A stretch of DNA of 64,000 nt from Diadema setosum. Lineage: Eukaryota > Echinodermata > Echinoidea > Diadematoida > Diadematidae. Under the pieces are notes generated by a model. That model ran no database searches, had not been told where the DNA came from, and saw nothing but the letters and a program-made list of their open reading frames with translations. This document shows, piece after piece, positions 1 to 11,925 of this stretch. Both the position numbers and the translations under genes were made by a program. The DNA is taken from the NCBI RefSeq assembly GCF_964275005.1, contig NC_092702.1:33394726-33458725 (forward strand), read 5' to 3'. The first letter of the stretch is position 1. Each line of letters starts with the position of its first letter.

Positions 1-144
1 ACTTGTGTTTAGAATGAATTATCTTCTGTGTTACAGTATGTTGTATGCACTACTGTGATGATTGAGCAAGATGGATAGACTTGCCATTGCATTAGCTCTT
101 ATGCTTAAGTTTGATTTTTAACCTCTTTTTTTGTTGTTGTCCAG

Positions 145-3100
145 GGTGAGATCAAGCTTCGACTGTCAAAGCCCACCCCCCATGAAGGCAACGAGGAGCG
201 TATGAAGACCCTACTGGAGCTACTGATAGAAGCCATGCGCCAGAGCTATGCCATCAACTGCCGGGTCCTCGGTGTAGGTGGGTTGCACCTAGCGATAGAT
301 GCCTGCATCATCACAATGAACACTCTTCCACTTGGCCCAGTGTAGCACTCTTCTGTCCTCTTTTAAAATTTCTGTATCAGACTTTGAAAAGTATTTGTTA
401 ACCTTTCAATGAAAGGATTGTAACACTAATGTGCTATTATGATAATTTACCATGACAACAGTTAAGCTCTTATTCATTGTCCTATGTTCTCTATAGTTAT
501 TGTACTTGCATTTGATTCTGCCCCCTCCCCCCCCACCACCACCACCTGTCTGGTTTATGTCCCTGTTTTGATTTATATCATAATCTTTTGCCTTAGGGTC
601 CGTCACTTATTCATTTTGTTCATGCGGTGTTCATTTTCTGAGTGCTTTTCCTTCTGTCAAATTGAGCATTTCTGTACCATATTTATTTATCATGCTTTGT
701 CAGGAGTCTATGTTTATATCATGAATAGATGTATTTTCTTTGACTGGTTGTGTTCAATTTCCAGTGTGCCTTCAACCTCCTACATGGAGGGACTTAATGT
801 CAATTTGCAAATGTTCTAATGGGGATAAAAAATAGAGGAAGTGAAATTTGCTGAAAAATGATAGTCTATTCCACTGAATGCTGCAGTGTTGTCCAGGGGT
901 GTGAGAGTTTAGATTTTAATCTGATTTCAGATTTTTTTTTTTCACTCCACCCAAAACCTACTTTTCAGACTTGTTGGTTATTCAAATGCATTAAAATCTT
1001 CAGTTTAATGCACTTCTCACTTTTTTTTTTCATAATTTTCCGATTTTTTTTTCCAGATTTTTATTTGCAAGTCCTCTTACAATCCTAGTTGTAATGGTCA
1101 TGTCTTCTTCCATTTCAGGCATTAGCACAGGCGGGCGTGTGAACTCCAAAGAAGGCCTTGTCATGCATTCAACCAAGGCCATTGATGGTGAGTTTGAAAG
1201 ATTTAATCTGCATAAACTCATCTATGCTGACATTTAGATGTCGACTAGTGTTGGTGTGATCATCCACTCATCAGCACTTCACCTCACAAAGATTGCAGAA
1301 TGTTCTTGACTGACGGAAGTTGTTAATTATCACTTTGAAGAATGTTGATTGCAGATATGTGCATTGTAGCATCATTTGAGTTAATGCCATTGTGGTTGCC
1401 TGTCATGGTGGCTTTTCCAATGTGAATGTAGAATTCTTAAAGAAGCATGATACATATGTAACAAGGTAGTAGGGACCTCTGATATATTTGTCAGCGAGAA
1501 AAGCTAATTTTTTTTTTTTTTTTACCTCTTTTATTTATTGATGTCATTCTATGGTGATGTATGAATGTTTTGATCAAATAACTAGACATATGAATTTTTG
1601 ATGTCTTTAAATATTGCTCAATAACAGAAAGTCAACTAAAAATGGAAAAGTGGAAGAAAAAGGGTAGATGTCAGACCCTTTAACCCTAATCAGGCTGGGC
1701 TTTTTTGGCTATGCTATATCTGGGGGGGGCGGATTCCGCCCCCCCTTCAGATCTCGCCTATGGAACGCGCGATTGCGCCGATAATCGGCACACGCGACGC
1801 CCGCGACGTATTCTATCAAAATGTATGGTTGCTTTCTCCGAAAGATTTTTCTTTTATTTTATATTAATTAATTATTGTAATTTATGCATAAAATCAGTTT
1901 TAGGCTCTAAATCACTTATTAATGCTCCAATTAAGCTAATTTCTTTTTTAAAATGTTTCTTGTATCATTCTTCTGAGACATAGGATAAAAAAAAATCTGT
2001 ATCGAAATTAATTTCTTATGTATTTTATTGTTTTTTGAATTTCTTATGTATTTCCTTGTTTTTTGACCTTTTGTTTTTGTTTGTTTTTTGGCCAAAATTT
2101 GTCACAGACATTTTTCGAAGCATTATTATGCTAAAATAAATTAATTTTGGCCATTCTAAGTGAAGATATGAATTTTTATGTGAATTAATTGAAAAAACAC
2201 AATTTGCATTGGATTTGTACACAAAATCACGTTTTGGAGCAATTTTGGGGTTGACAAATTTTTTTCGAACGGGCGCCGCGTCAAAACGGTACGCGCGGGC
2301 GCAACAATTTGGGTCTCAAAAGTTGCGCGATACTTGAAAGAAAAAAGTCATGAAACATCGCGGCGGGAGCTTATCGCGTTGCGAAGATATTGCGCGAAAC
2401 GTCGAGGGGGGGGGGGCGGATTCCGCCCCCCCCCCCCCCCCCCAGCCTGATTAGGGTTAACCTGCTGCATGCCACATTAATTTCTTGTCCATAGGTATGC
2501 TGTGAAATGTGTGCACATCTGACTCATTGGCACAGAAAAGATTAATAGAGATCACAGAAAAAAAGAGTGTTAACACAGGGAGGGCACTGATGTTTTGTCT
2601 ACTCTGAACTTAGGATGGAGTGACATCGATCTGAGAACGCCAATTGAGAACACGCTTCACCTACCCGTCTGGGTGGACAACGATGGGAACTGCGCAGCCC
2701 TCGGCGAGAGGAAGTTTGGGCGTGGCAAGGATGTCAAGGACTTCATCACCATAGCAACAGGCACAGGTATTTTAGGATGGTTTTGTTTATTTTTGAGAGA
2801 AGAATAATATGAAATGGTAACTAACTGTTTGACAGGAAGGTGTTTCAAATGTCATCATGTATGTCTTGTGTACAAGGTTTTAACTCATAGAGCATATGGC
2901 CCAACTAGTGTTGTTAGAATAATGATATTTATCTGAAGTACATGTAGTTATCTAAAGCTTGCTCTCCTTCATTTTGTTTTCTTACTTGTTTATGAATTCA
3001 TATCATCCCATTTATTTCCTCAGAATTTAGACTTTCATTTCTAACCTGTGTAATCTTTTTGCTGTATCAGTCACCATCAAATCCTGATATAGTCACTGTA

Positions 3101-5571
3101 TGTGGATTTAGTGATTTTATTCAAATTCTCCAGACTATAGATTCTCCATATTACTTGTCCCACTTCTTTTTCAAAGAACCTAGGAGAGTAACATTAGGGA
3201 AGTCTGCAACTGGATAGTCAGAATTTTTACAGAATTGGCGTTAAAGCTTTGCCACTTGTTCAATATTAAAATGCAGGCATTGGTGGCGGGGTAATCCTGG
3301 ATAAGCACCTCGTCCACGGGACCAACTTCTGCGCAGGGGAGCTGGGTCACATGAAGGTCTCCCTGGATGGCCCCAGCTGCCAGTGTGGTAGCAATGGCTG
3401 TGTGGAAGCCTACAGCTCTGGGCTGGCTCTTCAGAGGGAGGCTGTGAAACTCCACCAAGGTGTGTATGGAAACACTGCCATCATCATCACAACGTCATCG
3501 TCGTCATTATCATCATCATCAATCATCATCGACATCAATCATTGTCATCTTTATCAAAATGAATATAATGATGATGCCAAGAATAATCATAATACAGCAA
3601 CAGCTACCTCTACAACTACAATCACAACTAGACTTACCGACTATGATTTCAACTACAACAACTGAAACTGCAGCAGTGAAAATAATGTCACATGCAAAGC
3701 TTGGTTGACCTGTGCAGTCATTGCGAACTGTACAGTATATCCCCAAAAAAATTACAATCAAATTTTTGCATTGATAACACCTAAAGTGATTAAACTGTCT
3801 ACATGCTACTTCAAGGTCTTTAAATATAACATCTTATCTCTATTTTGCAGAAAACCCCATTCAATTTGGTTAAGCAGTCACAGAGAAATATGGAATGTTG
3901 GAAAGCTTGTCATGAGTCTGATTCTTCCAAGTTTAGCACTTCGACGCTTTTATGTGTGAATACAATAGACAGAACTTGGAGGGAAGAGATTTGTGACATT
4001 CTCTACAAATTTCCTCATTTCTCTTTGACCACTGAAGCAAATCGAATGGGGTTTTCTGTAAGATGTGGGCAATGAGTTATAGTTTCATACCCTGAATTTG
4101 TGTTTAGATTGATTCGCTATTTTTGAAGATATCATTGCGGAGGGTCCCGTTGTAATTTTTTTTTTTGGGACATACGGTACTACTCAGGAATTCTGAAAAT
4201 TCTTAGAGTAAATGATGCCCTGTGAGCCTGGCTGATCAGATTGTACAAAATATATAGTGTCTGATACACATGATCCTCCTAGAGATTGGTAGTTTGCTGG
4301 ATGGTGTAGAGTGGATTGATATGCAGGGCGGGGGGGGGGGGGGGGGGGGAGATAATGGATTTATTACCTATTGGTTTATTATTAGACACAGATTTATTTG
4401 TCTTAAGGCCTACATTTAAGAGAGAGAGCACAAGAAAATTTCTGCTTTATATCTTTTCTTTGTAATGTACCATTGATTATTGATGCAAAACATTGAAAGT
4501 AAACAGTCTTGAAGACTAAAAAAACAACAACCATGATTGTCAGAATACAATTCTTATCATACTGATTGTTAAAATCATAGACAATCTATAGCGCCAAGTT
4601 TCGGTCAGAACTGTGTGGAATGTGAAAGCTGTCTCCTGTTCTCGTTAATAGGGCATTGTAAGAAAGAGTTCCTTCTTGTATCCTTGTGAACAACCAAGTG
4701 ATTTGTTCCTATTTTGGTCTCCACATGCATCAGCTGGGGAACTGCTGGCTGAGGGCGTGTCCATCAATAACGATGAGGAAGTAACGGCTAAACATCTCAT
4801 CGAAGCCGCCCAGCAGGGCAACGCAGCCGCCAAGAAGATTCTGGACACAGGTAAGGGACCCACTACCACAACTTGTCCCAATTCCCACACACGACAAGAA
4901 GCAATGCTGCACACTGGCACTGGTCTGATGGTCCCTGACTAAGAAGAATTACTGTCGGATCAGTAACTTTTTCAGGAATGGACCAGTAAAAATGGAAAAA
5001 CTGGGTACAAACTGGTGCGACAGACAGGTCAGACCAGTAAAAAAAAAAAGAAAAAAAAGAAATGGGTTAGTGTGCAGCCCTGCGAGAAGCATCCCTTATT
5101 GTCTTTTTTCTGTATCCCCTGTCACACCCAACATATTTGTTCTCTCCTGCTCTTTCTCATCGTTCTTGTTGGTTGTCGAGGGTCAGGATAGTCCCCTCTG
5201 AATGCAGTCTTGCCACGGGGCTGGTAACATGATGGGAGATTGTCTCTCACAAGACCCAAGAGTTTATTAGACTCACAATACTAAAACGTATCGCCCCAAA
5301 CTCCATTTTTCTCCATTTCTCGTCTTGTTTTCCAGCTGGAAAGGCGCTCGGCACAGCGATTGTCTCTCTCCTCCACATCCTAAACCCAAAGCTAGTGATC
5401 CTCTGCGGCGTGCTGTCCAAGGTCTACCTCGAGCCCGTCAAGCAGATGGTGAGGACCGAAAGCCTGCCGTCGGCCGGCGAGGTGGAAGTGCTCGGCTCCG
5501 ATCTCACGGAGCCCGCTCTCATGGGAGCGGCGAGTCTCGTGCTGGAGTATGCAACAAGGAGGACTTATTAA
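145..5571 (+). CDS. GNE: GNE, N-acetylmannosamine kinase half (six 3' coding exons)
   Basis: C-terminal part of bifunctional UDP-GlcNAc 2-epimerase/ManNAc kinase, the cytosolic enzyme that commits UDP-GlcNAc to sialic acid synthesis. Exons 145-277, 1119-1187, 2614-2766, 3277-3459, 4734-4850 and 5336-5571 join in one open frame of 296 codons plus stop; every internal intron is phase 1 with GT-AG ends. Visible ROK-kinase motifs, in order: GVGISTGG, the catalytic DNDGNCAA segment, ATGTGIGGG (phosphate loop), and the zinc-binding GELGH...CQCGSNGC cluster. The end reads [11 protein letters not shown], very close to the vertebrate C terminus as I remember it. The epimerase exons must lie upstream of the window. 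No disruption is seen, so this is probably a functional host gene. Fusion to an epimerase cannot be shown from this window alone. Confidence 0.95.
1684..2456. mobile_element. 773-bp TTAA-flanked non-autonomous DNA transposon (piggyBac-like)
   Basis: Perfect 16-bp terminal inverted repeats, CCCTAATCAGGCTGGG at 1684-1699 and its complement at 2441-2456, directly flanked by TTAA at 1680-1683 and 2457-2460. Both ends also carry a subterminal palindrome GGCGGATTCCGCC beside G/C runs, with CG-rich blocks inside each end and an AT-rich middle. No transposase frame is present. TTAA duplication plus CCC-starting ends is typical of piggyBac; Kolobok also uses TTAA, so the superfamily is likely but not certain. 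It lies in the intron between the second and third GNE exons of this window. Confidence 0.8.
3480..3600. repeat. ATC/CAT-rich low-complexity stretch in a GNE intron
   Basis: Runs of TCATCATCATC and CATCATCGACATC just after the donor of the fourth GNE exon. They create overlapping open frames on both strands that are not genes. Confidence 0.6.
4330..4349. repeat. 20-base G tract
   Basis: Uninterrupted run of G in a GNE intron, one of several such runs in the window. Its length may be imprecise because homopolymers are hard to sequence. Confidence 0.7.
4902..5082. mobile_element. hAT-like MITE, copy 1
   Basis: About 180 bp with ends CAATGCTGCACACTGG and, inverted, CAGGGCTGCACACTAA. Internally it repeats ACCAGTAAAAATGG-like words. 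A second copy lies in reverse orientation at 58866-59013, matching over nearly its whole length, so this is a dispersed repeat. The ends resemble hAT termini, but no clean 8-bp duplication is visible (AGAAG occurs beside both ends). It starts in the GNE intron 51 bp after the donor at 4850. Confidence 0.65.
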
Positions 5572-7545
5572 AACAAATTCTGTTGGACCCGATGCACCTC
5601 ATTGCTTACCTTCTAACTGCATTTTGTCGCGGGAAGCGGAGTTGTGGGATTGGCTTTCCTACTGCTTTGTAAGTAATTGCACACACAAAATTAAAGTGAT
5701 TTATTGGTTTCACTTGTTTTTTGACACAGCACAAGACACAAGCGTGTGTCGGCTGTGTTGTGCCCAAAGCACATCTCAAAGGAAGTTCGCCGAACTGTCA
5801 CATCTTGGGTGCCTTGTGTCTCCTAAGAAGCTCATCCCTAAACAAGTAAAATGTAGTGTGTAGGTGTCTGCAATCTTTCTTGAGACGAAGCAGTGCAAGC
5901 ATACGTTATTTCCTCCGTTTTGTGCCGCAAGATGTGAACAGTTCTGAGCCCCGACTTGGCCAGTGGTTGTTCTCCCATAGAAGGACATTGTGTACTAAGT
6001 TTTTGTGAGTTTTTCTGTGCCATTTTTTGTGTTTCTTAGAATGACAAATACAGGGGATGATCACTCATCTAGTGCTTAGAAAGTAATGTACATGGACAAG
6101 AGTAAATTTCAGAAGTCTTTCCTGCTTGTGCATTTTTCTACATTGGTGTTTTGTGTGTTACTCACGACACCTCCTTTCCGAGGGAGTTTTGTATGTTTAT
6201 TTGTTTGTTTGTCTGTTTTATTTATAAAGGTTCACATTTCAGTACAGCTGCAATTTTAAGTGAGGCAATCAAATCTGTGAAGAATTAGTGGTAGTTTTGC
6301 TGTAATGTCTGTCAAGTCAAAACAATCACTCTCTTGATACTTGAATGTCAACACTGCAGCTATATATTGTGCCAAAGTGGGAACAAAATCAAAGATATTG
6401 TTGGTAAACTAATTCATGATTCATTTAAAGCTAAAACAATAGTACTCGTAGGGGCTCAAAATTAATCTTTTACCAATTTGAATATGCTTGCAATATTTCA
6501 GAAAGCTCTACCAAGAAACTATTCTGGCTAATACGATTTGCCAGGATGACAAGTTTGTTTGTTTGTTTTTTTATTTGTATTTTGAGTTCAAACGTGTGAA
6601 ATAATAGAAATGGGTATCAGTATACAGACTTTTATTCTGTAATCGCCCTCCTTGTTCAATATTGTGGGGAGGTAGAACATTACGTGATGATCGATTGTGA
6701 ACTTGTAATCATATTCTGCATGTGATTCACTCTACCGCAGAAGATTGAAGGATATAACCTGTATTTGCTGTGGCCCGATTTGTCGATTATTTATAATTGA
6801 TTATGAAAAAAAAATGTAGCAACAGTGATTGCATAAGCTACGACATATTGAAACTTTTGGCAAACCTCTTTGGCTAATATTTTGCAGTTTTGTCGTTACA
6901 CAACTTAGATTGTGTTATTACAGTGTTACTTCAGTAATTTCTTATGTACCAGTATAGGTAGATTCTGGAGCAATAGTTGACAATTCTGCAGGCATACGAG
7001 AATTATGTTTTGGCTTTGACCATGACATCAATCCTCCAACAATATCAAAGGTGGAGGCTAAATGTGCAAAGGTCATTATAGAGTACCAAAATATGATGTC
7101 ATAACCATTCATCACCATGGAAACTGGTTGTAAACAACCTCACCTGGCTGGAGAGTTTATGCGCACACCTGGTTCCAACCAAACCAAGCTGTGACAAAAG
7201 ACTGTGACATCATCTCTTTGGTGCTCTTAATGTTAAAAAAAGAGATCTTACACAGAAAATAAGGTCTTACATATGCTTTTTGTGTTTTTTTTTGTAATGA
7301 ATATTTGCAATGCTCAAAAGGTACTTTCAAATGTGTGAGAGTCCTTTTCCTCTGGCATGGTAGATGGCCTTGTCTCATTCGTAGGTGCTGCAGCATGCAC
7401 AAAGTAATATGGCTGCAGATCGGAAATGTCTCATACATAGAGGAATTACCCAGTATTCGTGTTCTGTCACTGGCGAGCTTGTCCAAGAGTCTACAGTAAA
7501 GTTTCAGTCACAAAACATCTGCAAACCAAATTGTACCTACAAACA

Positions 7546-7612
7546 TACCCCTATTCCTAATCCTAACATCGAACTAGACCCGAAACCCTATCACAACCCT
7601 AACCCTAAGTCC
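7546..7612 (+). repeat. Degenerate CCTAA/CCCTAA-like repeat
   Basis: Several variants of CCTAAC and CCCTAAC in about 65 bp inside the presumed GNE 3' UTR. It resembles the animal telomere repeat but is short and interstitial. Confidence 0.45.
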
Positions 7613-7896
7613 TTCAAGAAAACAAGACCAGAGCAACTGTTGTCGCAGGAGCAAATTGTCTTGTCACCGTGTCAGAGGCACATCATTCCAGAGCTTTACT
7701 CAACATATCTATATGTAACCAACTCTGGAGATTTGGTGCAGTTTGAGCAGCAGGGTTCAGCGTTCTCTGTTGAAGGGACACCAGACTGACAGGATGGCCC
7801 GGCCCTTTATTTTTCATTTGATTTCATTTGAAACATTTTAGCCATCTGAATGAGGTCTGAGGCTTCAGAGTGTATGCGCTTTTAAAAAATTTGAGA

Positions 7897-7902
7897 AATA
7901 AA
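7897..7902 (+). terminator. AATAAA polyadenylation signal, candidate for GNE
   Basis: Canonical hexamer at the end of the presumed 3' UTR. It is followed by T-rich sequence (7910-7960) and TGTGTGT at about 7952, as expected of a downstream GU-rich element. Use is inferred. Confidence 0.4.
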
Positions 7903-8840
7903 TGCCTATTTTGAATTTATTATGTCTATATTATAGACTATTATAATTATATGTGTGTAATGATGCTATCTCTGTGTGCAGTGAAAGTAATTTTAGTAGC
8001 CGTCTTGTTGATTTTTGTAGTTGATTGTATGATATTACTTTTTCTTTTGGCTTTTTAACACCATATCTGATTCTGTTGTGAGCTAGCTCTTTTATCGAGC
8101 ATATCTATCACATGGTTGCCAAATCTTATGAAATAGTTCTTATGTGAAGTACTCTGTGTATCATTTAATCAACTCCATTTCGGGATCAGCAGAAACCTAG
8201 TAAGATGAAAAATATATAATTCATCCAGTTTCACAAAGGTTTGCCAACAGAAATGATAGCCACAGGAGCTCATTGTAATGGAATTTCACAAGGTAGGAGG
8301 AATTCACTATAACGTTCACACTTTTAACACATCAACCATTCCATTTAGTTTTGATAACATAGGGAAATGGTAAATATAATTCACGTCCCGTCTTGACTTA
8401 ATGATGTAGGTGTCTACCGTAAGCTGATCTTCCCGGCGTATGACCCAGCTGATAGTTTGTCAAGCTTAAAAGGGTTGGAGAAAGAATTCCAATTAGTGAT
8501 ATATGTATAGCTTTTTATTTAGCTTTTACTCGTGGAGACAGGAGTTGGAGTCAGCAAAGATTTTATTGACATACATGTATTAAATTTGATCATTCCATCG
8601 AGCAGATCATGGTGTCACAGGCTTTTCTGAAATATGTCGACAACTGCCGTGTCGAGCCGAACCTTTCTGTAGAGCTTGCCATTAAAGTGTAGGGAAGACC
8701 ATTATGCAGGTGAATTGGGCATAGTGCATGATGGGTCTGTTATAGGTATTTTCAGATGTAAGGTAAATGATGTTCAAGATTATGTCACAGTAAGAAGTAT
8801 GGCATGTACAATTGGATCTTATATTATCATTGGGAATGGA

Positions 8841-8859
8841 TGGGGGGGGGGGGGGGGGG
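8841..8859. repeat. 19-base G tract
   Basis: Uninterrupted G run in intergenic DNA, preceded by AATGGAT. Confidence 0.7.
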
Positions 8860-10076
8860 TAGAGGAGGCTGCTGATGAAAAGCTGCCCAATCATAACATC
8901 AACGGAACAGATGCAGGACATGAGGTCATAAAGCAAGGAAGGAGATGTCTTGTATCTGTGTAATTTTTTTTTTTTTTTTTATATATTCTAAAAATATGTT
9001 GAGTATTTTGTCTTTTAGGTTTATAGAATGAGTGACAAGATATGGCGGCGTCAAATTCAGATCAAATGTGAATATCAATATAGATATATAATTGATGTTG
9101 GAAGTCAATATTGAGGTAGAAATGCCAGTATTGCCCGTTTCAAAAGACATTCCATTGTAATTCACGATTGTAGGAGAGTGTTACACTGTGATAGACATCT
9201 ACACTATCAATTTGCATCTCTCAAAAAATACAAAGCAAGACATTGGAGTGATAAATATTATTGCCAGTGGCACAAAAATTATGAACCATCTTCAAAAGGT
9301 TTGTAAACCTGGGGAAAATGCAGTTCAGTGAATCACATAATTTAGACAATTTCTGAAGATTACAGATATTGCAGAGTCATATTGTGTTAGAATGGCTGCA
9401 ATTTAAATGCAGCACAACTTTTGAATTATTCTGTAGCTGATATATTACCTATGGTCTTTGAGATGTTTGTAAACTTTTTCTTCGCTACAACTTAAAAATT
9501 CATTTCTCTTGTCACATGTAGCTGGATTCATGCTCATCCCTTTATCAAGTCTAATTCTTGTTTGTGTTCTTTTGTTTATTTGGATCATAAAAATGTATAG
9601 TTTGCTCAAAGAGAGATGTCCAGTCATTGAGAATGCCTTACCAATCTTTTATCATTTTAGCCATGCACAAAAAATAACTAGTTAATCTGTAGGAGCCTAG
9701 GTTATGTACTTCCTTCTTAGATGTGCACTGTAGATCCATATTTTTTTTTTCTTTAGGTGCAAGATTTTGCTTTTGATCAGTGCATAAACAGTAATAGAAA
9801 TTTGCAGCTAACTGTTCATGTGCTTGGACAGTAGGAGCATCTACATTACTTTAAAGTCATGTATAACCTACCTTATAATCTTTCAAAAATCACTTGTGTA
9901 GAAGGTGTCGAAACCAAGTGTATGTTCATTCTTGGTGTCTATTTTGCCTTCTGTCCTTCAAGTGAGGACTTCATGTACACCAAAGTGCTTGACATCATTA
10001 TACCGACAAATCTGTTTCGTTCAGTTACTTTGCCTTTTAAGTTTTGAGAACTTGAATGTTTGTCTGTGTATTTTAA

Positions 10077-10115
10077 GTGTGTGTGTGCATGTGTGTGTGT
10101 GTGTGTGTGTGTGTC
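10077..10115 (+). repeat. (TG)n microsatellite
   Basis: About 19 TG units with one CA interruption. Confidence 0.85.
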
Positions 10116-11867
10116 TGAAGCATCGTACTTCCTACCCCATCAATATGACTGTACAAACATTAAAAGGGCTGAAGCCCTTTCTTTTGCCCACCCTGTAGTT
10201 TTACTGCCACTGCTAATCAGAAGATGGCAAATTGCAGTTCAAAGGGTGACATTATGTCGACAAAAGATGAAAGCATTTCCCTCTTGATATCTGCCACAGA
10301 CCTCCCGCTCCACCTAAAAACAAAACGAAACACAAAAAATGTATGCCTGCATCAATAGGATGTTTCAGTAACAAGTTTGTTAACAGTGTCATGTGTGTGT
10401 AAAATGCATTCCTGTGTAATTAATGATGTCAAATTTTCCAGGACATTTCTTACTTGCTCATACGCATCATTCAGAACTGGAAATTTCATTAAACCAACCA
10501 TTCTTGTTTTCTCAAAAATTTAAAAGAAATTAAAAGAAATATATATTTATGTGTTGTAAGAATGCCTTGTTTAACAAGGCAGTCTGCTAGAGTAAGGTAC
10601 TATATTTATTGTAGTTGTAAGTGAAATGCATATTGCACTTAAAGCAACTCTATGTTGCACTTGCAGTCTTTCTCTTTCTCCATTAAAAAAAAACAAAAAA
10701 CTGTTGACTTGAAATAGAGCTGAAAGGCTGCATACTGTTTTCATTAATACTTTGGCTGCGCTTGTACGGAAGCCATTCGGTTTAGACGTTTCAGTTCTAG
10801 CGACAGTTGAACGACTTCAAGATAGCTTCTTTATTTTTATCTCCCCAATGCTGCAATGATCAAGTACCAGTATCTGTCATTGCATAATCATGGATACCAC
10901 CTCTTGTGGTGGTACACGAACATTAACCCTGTAACTACTGTTAGTAACCTGTTCACATACAATGTAAATTATATTTTGAGGTTATTGTCCTGCAAGAATT
11001 CTATCAAGATGACTGCATAATGCTGCCTTGACTTACTGATAACTTCAGATAGTATTGACGATACTGTGGTATTTTTTTTCTTTTTTGAATACTACATGTC
11101 ATTGTGTCTAGTCCCATTCAATAGAGTCGACTGGTCCAATGCAATCCTTGTCTGTTCCAGTTGAAATGGTTTAGAAGATGAAAAATATACTGTATTCTCT
11201 GTACATCCATTTTATTAGGTCACTCAAAGTACATGAGTAAATAAACGACTACTTCTACAGATTATGTCATGATGCTTCAGTGGGCTTGATTTCTAGAATG
11301 TTTCCATGTGAGATGGGTGAGGTACGCTGTGACGTGGAGAGTGTGGGGAGGAATTGATTCGTCATGCTTACCGTTGAGGTGTGTTGCCTCAACAATTCGT
11401 GAACAGAGAGTGTAATAGCATGTATGTAATGAAAGACATTAATGTAATGCCACATGTAATGGCATATTGTCCATGAAGGAAAAAAAAGACACCCCAACAA
11501 CCAAAAAAAAACCAAAATCCTAAAACCCCCCAAAACCCAACCCAAATCCAGAGCAATTTCACTGCTACACAGTGCACTAGGCTGCCTCCGCTTCTTTTAC
11601 AATGACTATTTGTGCCATATGGCCCTGAAGTTTCATATTGATGAATTCACTGCTCTTCACCATTAATCACGGATTAACCTTTGAACTCTCTGTTGCACAA
11701 AGGACATACAGTACTGTACTTCTACAATTTACTATCATGCATTACACCAAATAATATTGTAATAATATAATACTTCCTGGTACCTTTCATGCTAGTTTCA
11801 TATTGTGCAATATGTGCAAAAATTTTTACTTACCAGATACTATACACTTGGTATGTACTATATATGC

Positions 11868-11925
11868 ATACATACACACAAACAGGCTCACACACACACA
11901 TACACACACAAACAAACACTATTAA
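11868..11925 (+). repeat. (CA)n-rich microsatellite
   Basis: Alternating ACACAC and ATACACAC words with CAAA interruptions. Confidence 0.75.

Larger units (their letters stand above)
5572..7902 (+). other. Probable GNE 3' untranslated region
   Basis: After the TAA stop there is about 2.3 kb of AT-rich sequence without a convincing reading frame, ending at an AATAAA at 7897-7902. It includes a T/G-rich stretch (6191-6230) and a short degenerate CCTAAC-rich stretch. The extent is inferred only from the poly(A) signal; another AATAAA at 11240-11245 could serve a longer transcript. Confidence 0.5.

Noticed and set aside
7546-7612. Telomere
   Set aside because: Too short and degenerate, and interstitial in a presumed 3' UTR.
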